This document shows, in pieces, positions 5,789 to 7,728 of a stretch of 7,728 nucleotides of DNA (position 1 is its first letter; every line of letters begins with the position of its first letter). The stretch spans positions 1-7,728 of the forward strand of contig CANHCG010000072.1 of NCBI GenBank assembly GCA_947459055.1, written 5' to 3'. Made by a program: the position numbers and the translations under genes. Below the pieces are notes generated by a model that worked only from the letters and a program-made list of their open reading frames with translations, was not told the DNA's origin and made no database searches. This stretch comes from Cytophagaceae bacterium. Its GTDB lineage: Bacteria > Bacteroidota > Bacteroidia > Cytophagales > Spirosomataceae.

Positions 5789-5805
5789 CAGACATTTTAA
5801 CAGGA

Positions 5806-6792
5806 ATGAAACAAAGGCTAATTATTTTTTCGTTTATCCTAAGCGTAGCCATTTTAGTGGCTAAATTTTACGCCTATTATTTGAGCGGAGCGAGTACTCA
5901 GTTGACAGATGCACTTGAATCCATCATTAACGTAGTCGCCGCCATTTTTGCCTATTACTCCATTTATTTAGCCTCTTTGCCCCGCGACTTAAATCATCCC
6001 TACGGCCATGGGAAGATTGAATTCTTTGCTTCGGGTCTAGAAGGGGTTTTGATTTTACTGGCTGCGGTGTATATTTTTTTACATGCGTTTGAGCATTTTT
6101 TCTCCCAACCGACCTATGCTTCCCTCGATATCGGAATTGGGATTTCCTTCGTTTCCGCGATGGCCAATGGTATTTTAGGTTTTTATCTTATCAAACAAGG
6201 AAAATCAAGTCATTCACCCGCGCTAACTGCCGATGGAAAACATTTAACCTTAGACGCCTATAATGGTATTTTAGTCGTTGTGGCGCTCAGTATTACCTAT
6301 TTTACGAATTGGTTTTGGGTCGATTCGATTGCCTCGATTTTATTCGCAGGATTTATGAGTTGGCAAGGCATCCGCCTCGTCCTACAAGCAGTTGCCGCCC
6401 TCATGGATGAAACAAATCCTGCCGTTTTTCAAAAAGTGATTAATTGGATTGTCGAAAATAAAAAACTGGAATGGATCGATTTGCATAATTTAAGGGTCCA
6501 ACAATACGGTGGAGACCTCCACATCGATTGCCATTTAACCCTTCCTCGGTATTGGGACCTCAATCGTGTGCACGATGAAATTCACGAGTTTGAAGTGACT
6601 CTAGGTCAGGTGCTACCCACCAATATCGAAATTTTCGTGCATGTAGACCCATGCTTGGATGATTGCTGTTTCCATTGCCCCATTTCCGATTGCCCCATCC
6701 GAAAACATACGTTTTCTAAAGAGATAAAATGGAATACGATGAATTTAGCGCTAAATCAGAAGCATTTCAACGAACATTTAGCTCGTTCGTAA
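5806..6792 (+). CDS. Cation diffusion facilitator (CDF) metal exporter with Cys-rich C-terminal tail
   Basis: The protein has 328 residues. It is an inner-membrane metal-ion/proton antiporter by family. About six membrane segments fall between residues 5 and 195. Helix 2 carries LTDALESIINVVAA (D35, E38, N42), and HPYGHGK (64-70) is the typical cytosolic loop. Helix 5 carries H146 and D150 (H-x3-D), part of the usual transport site. Relative to YiiP/FieF, where helix 2 has Asp-x3-Asp, the second position here is Ser39, as in the DALES subgroup. Residues ~205-282 form the cytosolic dimerisation domain (HIDCHLTLPRY, then IFVHVDP). A ~46-residue tail begins with C283, C287, C288, C291 and C296 in a C-x3-CC-x2-C-x4-C pattern plus His290, and probably binds metal. 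The transported metal (Zn, Fe, Mn, Co) cannot be read from sequence. The last 15 bases overlap the convergent SDR gene. Confidence 0.92.
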   Translation: MKQRLIIFSFILSVAILVAKFYAYYLSGASTQLTDALESIINVVAAIFAYYSIYLASLPRDLNHPYGHGKIEFFASGLEGVLILLAAVYIFLHAFEHFFSQPTYASLDIGIGISFVSAMANGILGFYLIKQGKSSHSPALTADGKHLTLDAYNGILVVVALSITYFTNWFWVDSIASILFAGFMSWQGIRLVLQAVAALMDETNPAVFQKVINWIVENKKLEWIDLHNLRVQQYGGDLHIDCHLTLPRYWDLNRVHDEIHEFEVTLGQVLPTNIEIFVHVDPCLDDCCFHCPISDCPIRKHTFSKEIKWNTMNLALNQKHFNEHLARS

Positions 6793-7476
6793 GCTCCCAA
6801 TTCCTCCATCAACCCCAATGATTTGGCCCGTAATCCAAGAATTTTCAGCTTGCAAAAGAAAAGCAGCCATATTCGCTACATCACTTGCTTGGCCTATTCG
6901 GCCTAAAGGATGACGTTTCCCTCCCGCCTCAATTTTTTCAGGAGAATTTACTAAAGAACCAGCCAATGGGGTTTGAGTCAAAGAAGGTGCAATGGCGTTG
7001 ACGCGAATGTGAAAACCCGAAAGTTCAGCGGCCAAGGAACGCGTTAAGCCTTCAATAGCGCCTTTGGAACTTGCAATGGACGCATGGAATCCCATGCCAG
7101 TTTGTACGGCAACGGTACTAAATAATACAATTGAAGCCGAAGGACTTTGTTTTAATAAAGGCAACGTGGCTTGAATGCTCCGCACCGCTCCTAAAACGTT
7201 AATTTTAAAATCTTGTTCGAAATCTAACGTGCTTAACCGATGAAAAGGCTTTAAAATGATGCTTCCTGGACAATATACAAAACCATCGATCGGTCCTGTG
7301 AGTTGGGAAAAGGATGAATCATCCGATTCCATGGCATCCCAAGGATGGTTTTGAATGCCTGTTAGGCTACTTGCTTGGCGTGAAAAATTATGCACTTGAT
7401 GCCCCGCAGCCAATAATTGCTCAGCTATGGACGAACCAATTCCTTGACTCGCGCCAACCACAATATATATTCCCAT
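6778..7476 (-). CDS. SDR family protein lacking the catalytic Tyr
   Basis: The protein has 232 residues of classical short-chain dehydrogenase/reductase length. The nucleotide-binding GASQGIG loop (8-14) is intact. The usual NNAG block reads YCPG (68-71). N93 (KINVLGA) and S120 (VLFST) stand at the positions of the catalytic Asn and Ser, and K138 at the catalytic Lys. The Tyr of YxxxK is Ile134 (Ile-Ala-Ser-Ser-Lys), confirmed at the DNA level at 7075-7077. The rest is well conserved (GAIEGLTRSLAAEL, RVNAIAPSLTQTPLAG, GQIIGVDGG). It therefore probably binds NAD(P) but may lack, or carry out differently, the normal redox step. It starts 2 bases after the folE stop, so it should be co-transcribed and coupled, and a role in pterin metabolism is possible. 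The C-terminus overlaps the CDF gene by 15 bases. Confidence 0.88.
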   Translation of the reverse strand: MGIYIVVGASQGIGSSIAEQLLAAGHQVHNFSRQASSLTGIQNHPWDAMESDDSSFSQLTGPIDGFVYCPGSIILKPFHRLSTLDFEQDFKINVLGAVRSIQATLPLLKQSPSASIVLFSTVAVQTGMGFHASIASSKGAIEGLTRSLAAELSGFHIRVNAIAPSLTQTPLAGSLVNSPEKIEAGGKRHPLGRIGQASDVANMAAFLLQAENSWITGQIIGVDGGIGSLRTS

Positions 7477-7478
7477 GA

Positions 7479-7728
7479 TTATCCTTGAATGGAGCTTAAA
7501 AATTCACGTTTGGTGTTTTCTTCCTGGAATTTACCACCGTAATAAGAGGTAATCGTCGAAGTGGCATCGTCCTTTACTCCTCGGGATGATACGCAAAGAT
7601 GTTTAGCATCAATGAAAATCGCCACATGGTCTGTGTTTAACACTTTTTGTAAATGTTTCGCGATTTGCATGGTTAAACGCTCTTGAACCTGTGGTCTTTT
7701 CGCATAGTATTGAACGATTCGATTTAAT
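7479..7728 (-). CDS. folE: GTP cyclohydrolase I FolE, C-terminal part
   Basis: The gene runs off the right edge; its frame is open to base 7727 with LNRIVQYYAKRPQVQERLT preceding the first in-window Met at 7670, so that Met is internal. FolE converts GTP to 7,8-dihydroneopterin triphosphate, the first step of folate and tetrahydropterin synthesis, in the cytosol. Visible family blocks are RPQVQERLT, FIDAKHLCVSSRGVKDDAT and TKREFL. The His and Cys of KHLC correspond to the active-site His and zinc-ligand Cys near the C-terminus of E. coli FolE (His179/Cys181). The other two zinc ligands lie outside the window. The SDR gene begins 2 bases after its TAA stop, making an operon pair. Confidence 0.95.
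   Translation of the reverse strand, partial: LNRIVQYYAKRPQVQERLTMQIAKHLQKVLNTDHVAIFIDAKHLCVSSRGVKDDATSTITSYYGGKFQEENTKREFLSSIQG

Noticed and set aside
5802..5805. AGGA immediately before the CDF ATG as a Shine-Dalgarno site
   Set aside because: There is no spacer between it and the ATG, so it cannot pair with 16S rRNA in the normal position.
1..7728. Mobile element, defence island, CRISPR array or biosynthetic cluster
   Set aside because: No transposase, integrase, direct-repeat array, restriction/toxin-antitoxin gene or assembly-line enzyme is visible on either strand; all genes belong to housekeeping or common accessory families.

Overview
The window looks like an ordinary, very densely packed piece of chromosome from a Bacteroidota bacterium, most likely of the Cytophagales/Spirosomaceae type. 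The reasons are the AT-leaning coding sequence, the scarcity of clear Shine-Dalgarno sites, the exact TAnnTTTG promoter elements, and several proteins with a Bacteroidota flavour (the free-standing Gre-like factor, the serine hydrolase with a C-terminal extension, the cation transporter with a Cys-rich tail). The taxonomic call is inference from sequence style. I see no mobile element, tRNA, rRNA, CRISPR array, phage gene or dedicated defence system. No stretch over 60 bases lacks a gene.

Layout: (1) The C-terminal part of a TrhO-type tRNA uridine hydroxylase runs in from the left edge (+). It converges on a four-gene minus-strand operon that reads gre-like factor, DUF2834 membrane protein, YdhG/DUF1801 protein, secreted serine hydrolase. 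Junctions inside the operon range from a 4-base ATGA overlap to a 5-base gap. One hairpin at 419-443 ends both units and contains both stop codons. (2) A uridine/purine phosphorylase-like gene (+) diverges from the operon and overlaps a convergent GNAT acetyltransferase (-) by 47 bases. (3) surE (+) diverges from the GNAT gene and overlaps a convergent Nudix hydrolase (-) by 30 bases. (4) A cation diffusion facilitator gene (+) diverges from the Nudix gene through back-to-back promoter elements and overlaps a convergent SDR gene (-) by 15 bases. (5) The SDR is the second gene of a folE-SDR pair; folE (GTP cyclohydrolase I) runs off the right edge.

Taken together: nucleotide housekeeping is represented by the phosphorylase, SurE and Nudix genes. 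They sit next to each other but in separate transcription units. RNA-related functions (TrhO, Gre-like), pterin synthesis (FolE plus an atypical SDR) and metal export (CDF) make up the rest. The points most worth a second look are the SDR that lacks the catalytic tyrosine beside folE, the Cys-rich tail on the CDF transporter, the shared terminator that gives two unrelated proteins the same Lys-Ala-Gln ending, and the divergent promoters whose geometry suggests leaderless or nearly leaderless mRNAs. I do not find convincing evidence for a new multi-gene system.
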